NCBI GenBank assembly: GCA_019418235.1
Contig: DYCH01000022.1
Location: forward strand, 7,374-19,686
Length of the DNA stretch: 12,313 nt
Direction: 5' to 3'
Source of the DNA: Sutterella sp.
GTDB lineage: Bacteria > Pseudomonadota > Gammaproteobacteria > Burkholderiales > Burkholderiaceae_F
Below the pieces are notes generated by a model, which did not search any database, was not told the origin of the DNA, and worked only from the letters and a program-made list of their open reading frames with translations. The number at the start of each line of letters is the position of its first letter. The first letter of the stretch is position 1. The position numbers were made by a program, and so were the translations under genes. Below are positions 6,108 through 12,313 of the stretch, piece by piece.

Positions 6108-6935
6108 CTATCGCTTGGGTAAACAACGATCAGTGTACAAAAGCGTCCCCTTGGGTAAATCAATATTGTCACAGTCGTTATTGGTCAAAACCATAGCTGT
6201 TCGTCCCGGCTCTAAAGCCCATTGGCGAACTTCGTCATCACTATTCCAATAGCCCTGTCCCATCACAGAAAGCGTTGCTTTGTGTTCACGTAACTCTTTA
6301 ACACCGCCCGGGAAGGTGGGATACCAAATACCGGCTTTCAGTGCTCGGTAGTATTGACCGACTTTGTACGTTTCAACGATTAATTGTTGGGGCAACGGAA
6401 ACTGCTCAAGCATCGCTTTATAAGCTCTCGTTTTATCCGTCACCAAATAAACGTCGGGGTGGTGCTTCAAAATTTCATAAATTTCACGCAAGAAAATCGG
6501 TGTGTATTTACCGTGAATTTTTGCGTTACGAACTTGCTCGTTGGTGGGTGGAATGTGGCCGATGTCAGCCAATTCCGTAAATTCTCGAAATTCTCGAGAG
6601 GAGTGAGCACCAAAGAGTTCACCTTCAATCGTTTCCTTAAAGTCGATTTCAATGAACTTATACCCTCGTGCAATGCTTTGAAGAAGCGCTTCACGAGAGT
6701 TTGTGTATTGAATCCCATCAATTTCGCCACCGCCGTGAGCAATCATCTCAGGAGCTGCGATCTTGTGAGCATCCGGAATGGAGCGAGGTGGAATAAATTC
6801 GTTGTAGCCGTATTTGACCAACCAATAGTCAATGGGGTTGTAGCGATCCCATGCGCGATGGATGCCAATCGCTGCAATGATGAGTAACACGCTCAACACA
6901 AGATAGAGAAAGAGTTTTAACGCTTTCTTTAGCAT
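6108..6935 (-). CDS. Membrane-anchored GDPD-like (glycerophosphodiester phosphodiesterase-like) protein
   Basis: A 275-aa protein with one N-terminal membrane anchor (about residues 5-24) and a periplasmic TIM-barrel-like domain. Seen: MIAHGGGE (64-71) at the place of the GDPD HRG motif, NSREALLQSIARGYKFIEID (79-98) matching the ENT...A...G...E-x-D block, His111 at the second catalytic histidine, and LVTDK in the position of the usual IELK strand. H67, E96, D98 and H111 are therefore kept, but the arginine of HRG is glycine. The likely role is cleaving or binding a glycerophosphate ester, with the substrate unknown. AGGA precedes the ATG by 9 nt. It lies 21 nt behind the sulfatase-superfamily gene, so the pair is probably one operon. 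Confidence 0.7.
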   Translation of the reverse strand: MLKKALKLFLYLVLSVLLIIAAIGIHRAWDRYNPIDYWLVKYGYNEFIPPRSIPDAHKIAAPEMIAHGGGEIDGIQYTNSREALLQSIARGYKFIEIDFKETIEGELFGAHSSREFREFTELADIGHIPPTNEQVRNAKIHGKYTPIFLREIYEILKHHPDVYLVTDKTRAYKAMLEQFPLPQQLIVETYKVGQYYRALKAGIWYPTFPGGVKELREHKATLSVMGQGYWNSDDEVRQWALEPGRTAMVLTNNDCDNIDLPKGTLLYTDRCLPKR

Positions 6936-6956
6936 AAGATTCGGTCCTATTTGTTT

Positions 6957-9044
6957 TTATCGTCGGCAAGCGTCGTTGTCTTTAGGGTTATCTGTTGTTC
7001 CGCAAGCCCGCATGTTCAACTGCCAGAAATCAAGCTCCGAGTAAGCTCGGATTTTCTTGATTGTAACTTGATCGGGCTCGATTGTGGAGTTGTACTCCGT
7101 TAAGAAGTCTTCACCGTTGTTGACCCATGGATAAAGGCGCAAGTGACCACCAAACGGATAGGCCCCCTTCTCATCGATCCAAACTTCCACATTAAAACCA
7201 AAAGCGCGAGCGGGATCGTCAACGGGTGCGAGCATATTTCTACCACCCACGGTCGTGTATTGAGCGTCCGACAAACTCAAGGCATAAAGCGTCGGGAAAA
7301 TGTCTTTATGAGAGCCTGGACGCAAGGGATCAAACGTCGTTTGTACATTATTTCTAATGCCTTCAGAAGCCCACACATAGAAAGGAACGGCATTGTCTTT
7401 GTAATGCCCTTCGGTGTGAATCGGCTTCATATTGAGCATATGGTGGTCGGCCGTTGCACCAATAACGGTTTCTCTGGGAGCTTCGGACTTAATGCGCGAA
7501 ATCGTACGCCCCAAGGCGTCTGTGCTGGATTGGAATGTCAGCATGACGGTGTTAAGGCGTTCGTCTACGTCTTTGTATTCGAAATTTTGATGGATCGCTT
7601 CCGGCACTTTCATCGGGAACGGCTCATAACCTTGCGGGATATGATAGGGCGGATGGTTGGTGGTTGAGAGCACGACGACAAACAAGGGCTTGTCGCTCTC
7701 AGACTTTAATAAATCCGCAGCAAAGTCAAACGCATAGTGATCGGGCACACCCCACTCGGTGGTGTCCGTTAAACCATAAATATCCATTAAGTGCGTTTGG
7801 TTATAGACTTCATCGACGTATTGAACGGGGAGATAGTTGGTCATGTTTTCCCATGACGTCGTGCCTGAAGTAATAAAAACTGTTCGATAACCCGCTTTTT
7901 TGTACGTTTCAAAAGGCGTGCCGGGTAACGGCGTGCTGCGCAATTTAGACGTGCTGATTAACGAGACTGGACTTAGGAAAAGAAGCTGAGCCACAGATTG
8001 AATTGTATGGGTGTCAGAGGAGACAAAACGTTTAAAAAGCCAATCGTTTTGAAAATGAGGGCGAAGATTGCCTAACAGGTCGGTTTCGCCTTCACGGTCG
8101 TAACTCAACATGTTGTAACCCATGCTCTCCATGATAAAGAACGCCACGTTGGGGCGATTCTCGGCCAAATAGGAATTGACGGGCGACTTCTCAGTGAGGG
8201 ATTTGAGTTTCGTTTGCTTTAAAAGGTACTGACCTTTTTGAGCGTCCACGGGTGAGAACTTCAAGGAATTGGTGCGATCACGCCAAGCGTAATAAATCGC
8301 CATCGAGCCGTTAAGAACGTTGTTGTTGATGGCTTTAACGACGGACACTTGAGCGTTATTGCGACGCAATGGATAACGACTCGTTAAAGAGCCACGAGCG
8401 AGCGTCACAAAAATCAATAACGCGACAGAAGTCAACGCAATGGCTTGAAGAAGGTTTAAGCGATTAAAAAACGTGTAACGAGCCAAGCGGGCGCAAAGGG
8501 CAGACCATAAAGCACCAATTAACGTCGTGATGGCAAGCAGGCACAACGTAGCGAGGATAACCGGATAATCTTGCCAAACGGTGACGAGCACGGCTTGGGG
8601 TTCTTCGTCTAAGAAATTAAAGACAAATAAATCCAACGGGGTGTTAAACGCCACGATGTAGAGGTAATTGGCAATCGAAAAAAGGGTCATCAGGAAGAAG
8701 ATGAAAAGACTCCAACCTTTAATGATTGCGCGAGCAATGGGGAACGATCGTTTAAAGCCACCCAAAAATGCCGTGACGATGAGTAGGGGAATCATGAGAA
8801 GCGTGGCAGATCGGGCATCAAAACGAATGCCGAAAATACGCATGCGCTCAACATCATCGGGTTGAATAGAAGTGGCCGGAAGGCTTGCCACGACAAAGTG
8901 GCTAAACATGATTTCGCGACAAACCACTTGAATGGCAATACTCAAAACAATCGTAATGAGAATGAAACCAAACAAAAGGGCCAAGCGAGAGACCGGTTTG
9001 TCAGGGGCAGTAATGTGATCAAATGCGCGGAAAGGATTGAGCAT
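6957..9044 (-). CDS. LtaS/phosphoglycerol-transferase-like membrane enzyme (sulfatase/alkaline phosphatase superfamily)
   Basis: A 695-aa inner-membrane enzyme with a large periplasmic catalytic domain. Seen: five hydrophobic segments at about 21-42, 80-97, 111-133, 160-185 and 198-217, as in LtaS and OpgB-type proteins, then a sulfatase-fold domain. NVAFFIMES (299-307) supplies metal ligand Glu306. SSDTHTIQS (342-350) holds the candidate nucleophile Thr347 in a T-x-x-S context like LtaS. STTNHPPYHIP (460-470) and TADHH (531-535, Asp533/His534) are the later metal and active-site motifs. Family members transfer phosphoglycerol from phosphatidylglycerol, or phosphoethanolamine, onto glycans or lipids; which applies here is unknown. 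The ATG lacks a Shine-Dalgarno. A small basic protein gene lies upstream and a GDPD-like gene downstream on the same strand. Confidence 0.85.
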   Translation of the reverse strand: MLNPFRAFDHITAPDKPVSRLALLFGFILITIVLSIAIQVVCREIMFSHFVVASLPATSIQPDDVERMRIFGIRFDARSATLLMIPLLIVTAFLGGFKRSFPIARAIIKGWSLFIFFLMTLFSIANYLYIVAFNTPLDLFVFNFLDEEPQAVLVTVWQDYPVILATLCLLAITTLIGALWSALCARLARYTFFNRLNLLQAIALTSVALLIFVTLARGSLTSRYPLRRNNAQVSVVKAINNNVLNGSMAIYYAWRDRTNSLKFSPVDAQKGQYLLKQTKLKSLTEKSPVNSYLAENRPNVAFFIMESMGYNMLSYDREGETDLLGNLRPHFQNDWLFKRFVSSDTHTIQSVAQLLFLSPVSLISTSKLRSTPLPGTPFETYKKAGYRTVFITSGTTSWENMTNYLPVQYVDEVYNQTHLMDIYGLTDTTEWGVPDHYAFDFAADLLKSESDKPLFVVVLSTTNHPPYHIPQGYEPFPMKVPEAIHQNFEYKDVDERLNTVMLTFQSSTDALGRTISRIKSEAPRETVIGATADHHMLNMKPIHTEGHYKDNAVPFYVWASEGIRNNVQTTFDPLRPGSHKDIFPTLYALSLSDAQYTTVGGRNMLAPVDDPARAFGFNVEVWIDEKGAYPFGGHLRLYPWVNNGEDFLTEYNSTIEPDQVTIKKIRAYSELDFWQLNMRACGTTDNPKDNDACRR

Positions 9045-9207
9045 GTCAGGACAATCATCTGACTCAAACCTTCGGCAGAATCAGTCTTAAAGTACTTTTA
9101 ATGCGCGTTATTTTAATGGGTTAGACTTTGAAGTTTACAAGTTAGTTACGTTTTGTTAACGAATATCCAATTTGTTTTCAAGAGAGTTTTCAATGCTTTG
9201 AGGCGTA
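9045..9207 (-). other. Spacer between the small ArfA-like gene and the sulfatase-superfamily gene
   Basis: No gene or terminator is visible. On the minus strand, TTAACA and TAAACT 16 bp apart form a weak promoter candidate. The octamer CATTAAAA occurs twice 15 nt apart. A 5-bp stem (9045-9049 with 9059-9063) ends right at the sulfatase ATG, where a Shine-Dalgarno would be expected. Low confidence that any of these is functional. Confidence 0.35.
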
Positions 9208-9372
9208 TTAGTCCCACCCTTCTTTTTTCAAATCAAACTTTTGAATGATCTTTTTCTTATTGGGTTCTGTTTTGTTCTTAAACTGCCCTTGCTCGCAGAG
9301 CATGCGCGCAATGGGGTTGCGCTCTTTGGGAACAGTGCCCGTAATCATCATTTTCTTTTTATTTTTTCGCAT
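9208..9372 (-). CDS. Small basic protein, possible ArfA-like alternative ribosome-rescue factor
   Basis: A 54-aa protein, lysine-rich with no membrane segment. The start is strong: AAAGGA lies 7 nt before the ATG at 9372 (minus-strand reading), and the frame runs cleanly to TAA. The middle part, NPIARMLCEQGQFKNKTEPN followed by a lysine run (residues 19-41), resembles the ArfA core NAIEALL...FRQRVEKNKK: an N-x-I-A motif, an aromatic about 11 residues on, then basic-E-x-N-K-K. The ArfA KGKGSY motif is absent, so the call is tentative. ArfA recruits release factor 2 to ribosomes stalled on broken mRNA. No hairpin like that in E. coli arfA mRNA is seen near the 3' end. The existence of the gene is far surer than its function. 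Confidence 0.62.
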   Translation of the reverse strand: MRKNKKKMMITGTVPKERNPIARMLCEQGQFKNKTEPNKKKIIQKFDLKKEGWD

Positions 9373-9525
9373 GGTTAGATCCTTTGTTGGTTTGTTAATG
9401 CAGACAAGGGATTGTCTCTGAGAGGATCATTCTGTTGCTACCGATGTCTGCTCGATTTTGCCAATGTAGTTTCTGTTTTCTGTTTGAGAGTCTGGGACGA
9501 ATCCCAAGACGTATTAAAAATCATC
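9373..9525. other. Spacer upstream of the small gene and pgk, rich in inverted repeats
   Basis: No ORF with a ribosome-binding site is seen. AGACAA-GGGA-TTGTCT (9402-9417) is a 6-bp hairpin with a tetraloop. It is nested in a wider pair, GCAGACA (9400-9406) and TGTCTGC (9445-9451). A third, bulged stem lies at 9490-9510 (GTCTGGGA with TCCCAAGAC). On the minus strand these would lie in the leader of the small gene, whose promoter I could not place. Confidence 0.35.
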
Positions 9526-9546
9526 ATGCGTCAATCCTTGACGCAT
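9526..9546. promoter_or_regulatory. Perfect 9-bp dyad upstream of the pgk promoter
   Basis: ATGCGTCAA (9526-9534) and TTGACGCAT (9538-9546) are exact reverse complements separated by TCC. No T run follows on either strand, so it is not a terminator. The centre, 9536, is about 46 bp upstream of the start implied by the -10 at 9570-9575. This looks like a regulator binding site next to a promoter with no recognisable -35. The motif does not match the Crp, Fnr or Cra consensus. Confidence 0.6.
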
Positions 9547-9569
9547 ACAAAACACACGGGCATTCGGGG

Positions 9570-9575
9570 TAAAAT
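9570..9575 (+). promoter_or_regulatory. Probable -10 of the pgk promoter
   Basis: TAAAAT (5 of 6) lies 40 nt before the pgk ATG. The hexamer 17 bp upstream is ACAAAA, not a -35. TTGACG inside the dyad is 26 bp away, which is too far. The pattern fits an activator-dependent promoter. Confidence 0.45.
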
Positions 9576-9614
9576 TAATAAGTTATGTCTTCCATTTTAA
9601 TAAGGAATTAACAG

Positions 9615-10814
9615 ATGCGAGTTCAAACTCTTGAAGCTTTGGTTAAAGCAGATGCCTTAAAGGGCAAGCGTGTTTTCATTCGTTCGGACTTGAATGCTCC
9701 GCGCAATGAAAACGGTGACATTACCAACGAAACCCGCTTGGTGGCCTCTGTCCCTGCCATTCGTATGGCTCGTGACGCTGGCGCACGTGTGATGGTGGTG
9801 AGCCACTTGGGTCGCCCGACCGAAGGTGAAAAGACCGAAGCCGATAGCTTGGTGAAGATTGCCGCTCGGATGTCTGAACTCTTAGATAGCCCCGTTCGTT
9901 TGATCGAAGACTGGGTTGACGGTGGCTTTGAAGTCGCCGAAGGCGAAGTGGTGATGTTGGAAAACTGCCGCTGCAACGTCGGCGAAAAGAAGTGTAAGGA
10001 AGAGCTCTCTAAGAAGTACGGTGCTTTGTGTGACGTGTTTGTCAACGATGCTTTCGGTACGGCTCACCGCGCTCAAGCCTCCACCTACGGTGTTGCTCAA
10101 TACGCTGAAACGGTTTGTGCCGGTCCTTTGATGGCTGCTGAAATTGAAGCTTTGACGAAGGCGGTTGAAGAAGCCAAGCACCCGTTGGTAGCCATCGTCG
10201 GTGGCTCTAAGGTTTCCACGAAGTTGACGATCTTAAATAACTTGGCTCAAAAGGTTGATCAATTGATCGTCGGTGGCGGTATCGCCAACACGTTCTTGAT
10301 GGCCGCCGGCTATAAGATCGGTAAGTCTTTGGCTGAGCCCGACTTGGTGGAAGAATGCAAGACGATTTTGAAAACCTTGGCCGATAAGGGCGCAACGTTG
10401 CCGTTGCCGACCGACGTTGTGGTCGCTAAGGCCTTTGCTGAAGACGCTGAAATGCGTGTTTGTAAGGTTGATGACGTTGCCGATGATGAAATGATTTTGG
10501 ACGTGGGTCCCGAAACAGCTGAAGCTTTGGGTGAAATCCTTCAAAAGGCCGGCACCATTGTTTGGAACGGTCAGGTGGGCGTTTTCGAAATGAAGCCTTT
10601 TGCTCATGGTACCGAAGTCATGGCTCAAGCCATTGCTAAGGCCACGGAAAAGGGTGCCTTCTCCATCGCAGGCGGCGGTGACACGGTGGCCGCTGTTGGT
10701 AAGTTCGGTATCGCCGATAAGGTTTCCTACATCTCCACGGGCGGTGGCGCTTTCTTGGAATTCTTGGAAGGCAAGGTGTTGCCCGCCATCGAAATTTTGG
10801 AAAAGCGCGCCTAA
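9615..10814 (+). CDS. pgk: Phosphoglycerate kinase
   Basis: A 399-aa cytoplasmic glycolytic enzyme that transfers phosphate between 1,3-bisphosphoglycerate and ADP. Seen: the substrate-binding FIRSDLNAPR (21-30, with R23, D25 and N27), VVSHLGRPTEGE (61-72, with H64 and R67), the hinge and nucleotide-site motif GGSKVSTK, the C-terminal AGGGDTVAAV (352-361) and STGGGAFLEFLEG. All the expected blocks are present in order and the length is normal, so it should be active. AAGGA lies 9 nt before the ATG. Leucine is coded mostly by TTG and lysine mostly by AAG, the biased usage of a highly expressed gene. No other Calvin or glycolytic gene lies beside it here. It ends at a terminator shared with the convergent yhaM. 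Confidence 0.98.
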   Translation: MRVQTLEALVKADALKGKRVFIRSDLNAPRNENGDITNETRLVASVPAIRMARDAGARVMVVSHLGRPTEGEKTEADSLVKIAARMSELLDSPVRLIEDWVDGGFEVAEGEVVMLENCRCNVGEKKCKEELSKKYGALCDVFVNDAFGTAHRAQASTYGVAQYAETVCAGPLMAAEIEALTKAVEEAKHPLVAIVGGSKVSTKLTILNNLAQKVDQLIVGGGIANTFLMAAGYKIGKSLAEPDLVEECKTILKTLADKGATLPLPTDVVVAKAFAEDAEMRVCKVDDVADDEMILDVGPETAEALGEILQKAGTIVWNGQVGVFEMKPFAHGTEVMAQAIAKATEKGAFSIAGGGDTVAAVGKFGIADKVSYISTGGGAFLEFLEGKVLPAIEILEKRA

Positions 10815-10836
10815 TCGCTAAAAACTAGGACAAAGA

Positions 10837-10869
10837 AAAAGGGCTTGATCTCAATAATCAGGCCCTTTT
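10837..10869. terminator. Bidirectional intrinsic terminator between pgk and yhaM
   Basis: AAAAGGGCTTGAT (10837-10849) pairs with ATCAGGCCCTTTT (10857-10869) around a 7-nt loop with one G-T pair. An A run on the left and a T run on the right make it usable on both strands, for pgk (+) and for the convergent gene ending at 10889 (-). Confidence 0.92.
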
Positions 10870-10888
10870 CAATTAGTCGTGCGAAAAC

Positions 10889-12169
10889 TTAGTTTCTACG
10901 CATGATTTCGATGATCTTTTCATCGGTTTGACGCATGCCCTTGGTGATCATAGCGCCCAAGTTATCAATCGTCTTTTCAACGTCGGCGTTCACAATCCCT
11001 TGACCGCAAACGCCTTGATTGGCCAATGCCAAGAAGCAGCACTTATAGGCCGATTGAGCGGCCGTATGCACCTTCATAGCACAAGTGCTCTTAGCACCGT
11101 CACAAACCATGCCGGACGTATCACTAATCACGTTATTAATGGCCATGCAGCTTTGCTCGTACGTGCCACCATTTAAGTAGACCAGTGCCATGGAAACGGC
11201 GGAAGCCGTTGCGGTGTTGCCGCAGAAAGCCGACAAAGACGGGTAGTGGCTCTTAATGTAGATGGCACCCAAGTGAGACATAATCAAGGCGCGAGCCAAT
11301 TGTTCGTCGTCAGCTTTGACAAATTCTGCCATCTTCACCACAGGAATCGTGGCGGTGATGCCTTGGTTACCGCTACCGTAGTTACTCATGGCGGGGAGCG
11401 TTGCACCACCCATACGAGCGTCAGAAGCAGCGGCCGTGAAAGAAGCCATGCTATTGATTAAATCGCGACCGATGATACCGGCTTGCATTTGCATTTCAAT
11501 GGTTTTACCGAGTTGCAAACCGTATTCGTGAGCAAGACCTTCTTGAGCCAAAGTCATGTTGATGTCTTTAGCTTCCAAGATGAATTGAATGTCTTCAAGT
11601 GGCACCTTGCAAGCAAAGTCGTAGATGTTGCGCAGGTTGACATCTTCGCCCCCAATGGCAGAAGTGCCTTCGGTGGTCGTTTCAATGATGTGCTTTTTCT
11701 CAAAAACCACTCCACCGTTTTTCACCATCAAAGCGATATCGATGTGACCCCCGCTGATGGTGACCTCGGCCGTGTCGCCTTGAGCGGTTAACGTGGCCTT
11801 ACAAAAGATAAATTCTGTCGTATCTGCGCGTTCAATATCAACGCATTTTTCTTCGATCATCTTTAAGGCTTGAGTAACGTGCTCGGGCGTCACTGAGGCC
11901 AATACTTCGAGTCCTGCATCGGGATTGCCCCCTAAGGCACCAACGGAGGCAGCAATCGGCAAGCCGATTTGGCCCGTACCGGGAACAAAGACGCCCATGG
12001 CATTTTTGTAAAGGTTGTCACTCACTTCGACTCGGATGTGTTCCGGCGTCTTGCCCAAGAGACGAGCGGCATGAGCCGTTGCGTAGGCAATGGAAGTGGG
12101 TTCGGTACAGCCTAAAGCCGGTTGTACTTCTTTTTTCAAAATGGCGATGAAGTGTTCCCAAAGTTGCAT
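10889..12169 (-). CDS. yhaM: L-cysteine desulfidase / UPF0597 (YhaM, CyuA) family protein
   Basis: A 426-aa cytoplasmic enzyme of the UPF0597 family, whose studied members (E. coli CyuA/YhaM and an archaeal L-cysteine desulfidase) break L-cysteine into sulfide, ammonia and pyruvate with an oxygen-sensitive [4Fe-4S] cluster. Seen: PALGCTEPT near the N-terminus (Cys21), SNYGSGNQG, CGNTATAS (Cys316) and CDGAKSTC (Cys356, Cys363). The Cys21/Cys316/Cys356 set, with 40 residues between the last two, fits the cluster ligands of the archaeal enzyme as I recall them. A TTG four codons earlier (12181) is also in frame, but it is part of the GGAG Shine-Dalgarno region, so the ATG at 12169 is preferred. 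A terminator lies directly upstream, after the end of a membrane protein gene. Confidence 0.9.
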   Translation of the reverse strand: MQLWEHFIAILKKEVQPALGCTEPTSIAYATAHAARLLGKTPEHIRVEVSDNLYKNAMGVFVPGTGQIGLPIAASVGALGGNPDAGLEVLASVTPEHVTQALKMIEEKCVDIERADTTEFIFCKATLTAQGDTAEVTISGGHIDIALMVKNGGVVFEKKHIIETTTEGTSAIGGEDVNLRNIYDFACKVPLEDIQFILEAKDINMTLAQEGLAHEYGLQLGKTIEMQMQAGIIGRDLINSMASFTAAASDARMGGATLPAMSNYGSGNQGITATIPVVKMAEFVKADDEQLARALIMSHLGAIYIKSHYPSLSAFCGNTATASAVSMALVYLNGGTYEQSCMAINNVISDTSGMVCDGAKSTCAMKVHTAAQSAYKCCFLALANQGVCGQGIVNADVEKTIDNLGAMITKGMRQTDEKIIEIMRRN

Positions 12170-12185
12170 GAGGATCTCCAAGATT

Positions 12186-12218
12186 AAAAAAATGGGTACG
12201 CACCGTCAGTGTGTACCC
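12186..12218 (-). terminator. Intrinsic terminator or attenuator directly before yhaM
   Basis: On the minus strand GGGTACACAC and GTGCGTACCC (plus positions 12194-12218) pair over 10 bp with one A-C mismatch and a 5-nt loop, followed after one A by seven T's (12186-12192). It follows the stop at 12226 by 7 nt and ends 17 nt before the yhaM ATG, leaving no space for a promoter in between. Confidence 0.82.
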
Positions 12219-12225
12219 TCGTCAG

Positions 12226-12313
12226 TTATTTCTTCGTTTCCGGGTGGCGTTTTTTCCAAAGCTTTGACACAGCTAAAATCGCCGTCGGAATGAGCGCAAA
12301 GCCAATACCGCAA
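12226..12313 (-). CDS. C-terminal end of an unidentified membrane protein (partial)
   Basis: The last 28 codons of a gene running off the right edge. The residues read CGIGFALIPTAILAVSKLW and end in KKRHPETKK: one hydrophobic helix followed by a short basic cytoplasmic tail. This is how many secondary transporters end, and a melibiose/MFS-type permease is possible but not shown. It lies upstream of yhaM on the same strand, so a transporter for a YhaM substrate is an attractive but unproved idea. Confidence 0.6.
   Translation of the reverse strand, partial: CGIGFALIPTAILAVSKLWKKRHPETKK

Noticed and set aside
6384..6887. 167-aa open frame on the plus strand
   Set aside because: It is antisense to the GDPD-like gene, has no ribosome site or family resemblance, and the minus-strand protein shows clear motifs.
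7143..7667. 174-aa open frame on the plus strand
   Set aside because: Antisense to the catalytic domain of the sulfatase-superfamily gene, with no supporting start or motif.
9526..9546. The pgk dyad as an intrinsic terminator
   Set aside because: No T run follows on either strand, so a protein-binding site is more likely.

Overview
The window looks like ordinary chromosome from a moderate-GC Gram-negative bacterium. The EmrAB-type inner-membrane efflux pair, the AefR-like TetR regulator and the YhaM-type cysteine desulfidase point to Proteobacteria. I lean towards Betaproteobacteria of the Sutterella/Parasutterella kind, but that is an impression and no rRNA or marker set is present to test it.

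Left block (1-2582, + strand): a YycE-like VOC-fold protein, a strong intrinsic terminator, a GNAT acetyltransferase, a U32-family (tRNA/rRNA hydroxylation-type) protein only 3 nt behind it, then tRNA-Ala(CGC) closed by a clean terminator. Efflux block (2633-6051): a near-consensus promoter carrying two copies of one palindromic operator, then emrA and emrB, with a TetR-family repressor gene converging on emrB so that the two stop codons overlap. The likely circuit is a drug-sensing repressor controlling an EmrA-EmrB pump; no outer-membrane partner is encoded here.

Envelope block (6108-9372, - strand, transcribed right to left): a 54-aa basic protein that resembles ArfA ribosome-rescue factors, a five-TM phosphoglycerol-transferase/LtaS-like sulfatase-superfamily enzyme, and a membrane-anchored GDPD-like protein. 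The last two are 21 nt apart and plausibly act on the same glycerophosphate-containing periplasmic or surface polymer.

Right block (9526-12313): pgk (+) behind a promoter with a good -10, no -35 and a perfect 9-bp dyad; a shared bidirectional terminator; and yhaM (-), an L-cysteine desulfidase whose Shine-Dalgarno lies directly after a terminator that follows the end of an unidentified membrane protein cut by the window edge.

No CRISPR array, IS element, phage module or clear new defence system was seen. The points most worth checking are the unlisted ArfA-like small gene, the twin-operator efflux promoter, two genes whose Shine-Dalgarno abuts a terminator, the dyad in front of pgk, and the phosphoglycerol-transferase/GDPD-like pair.
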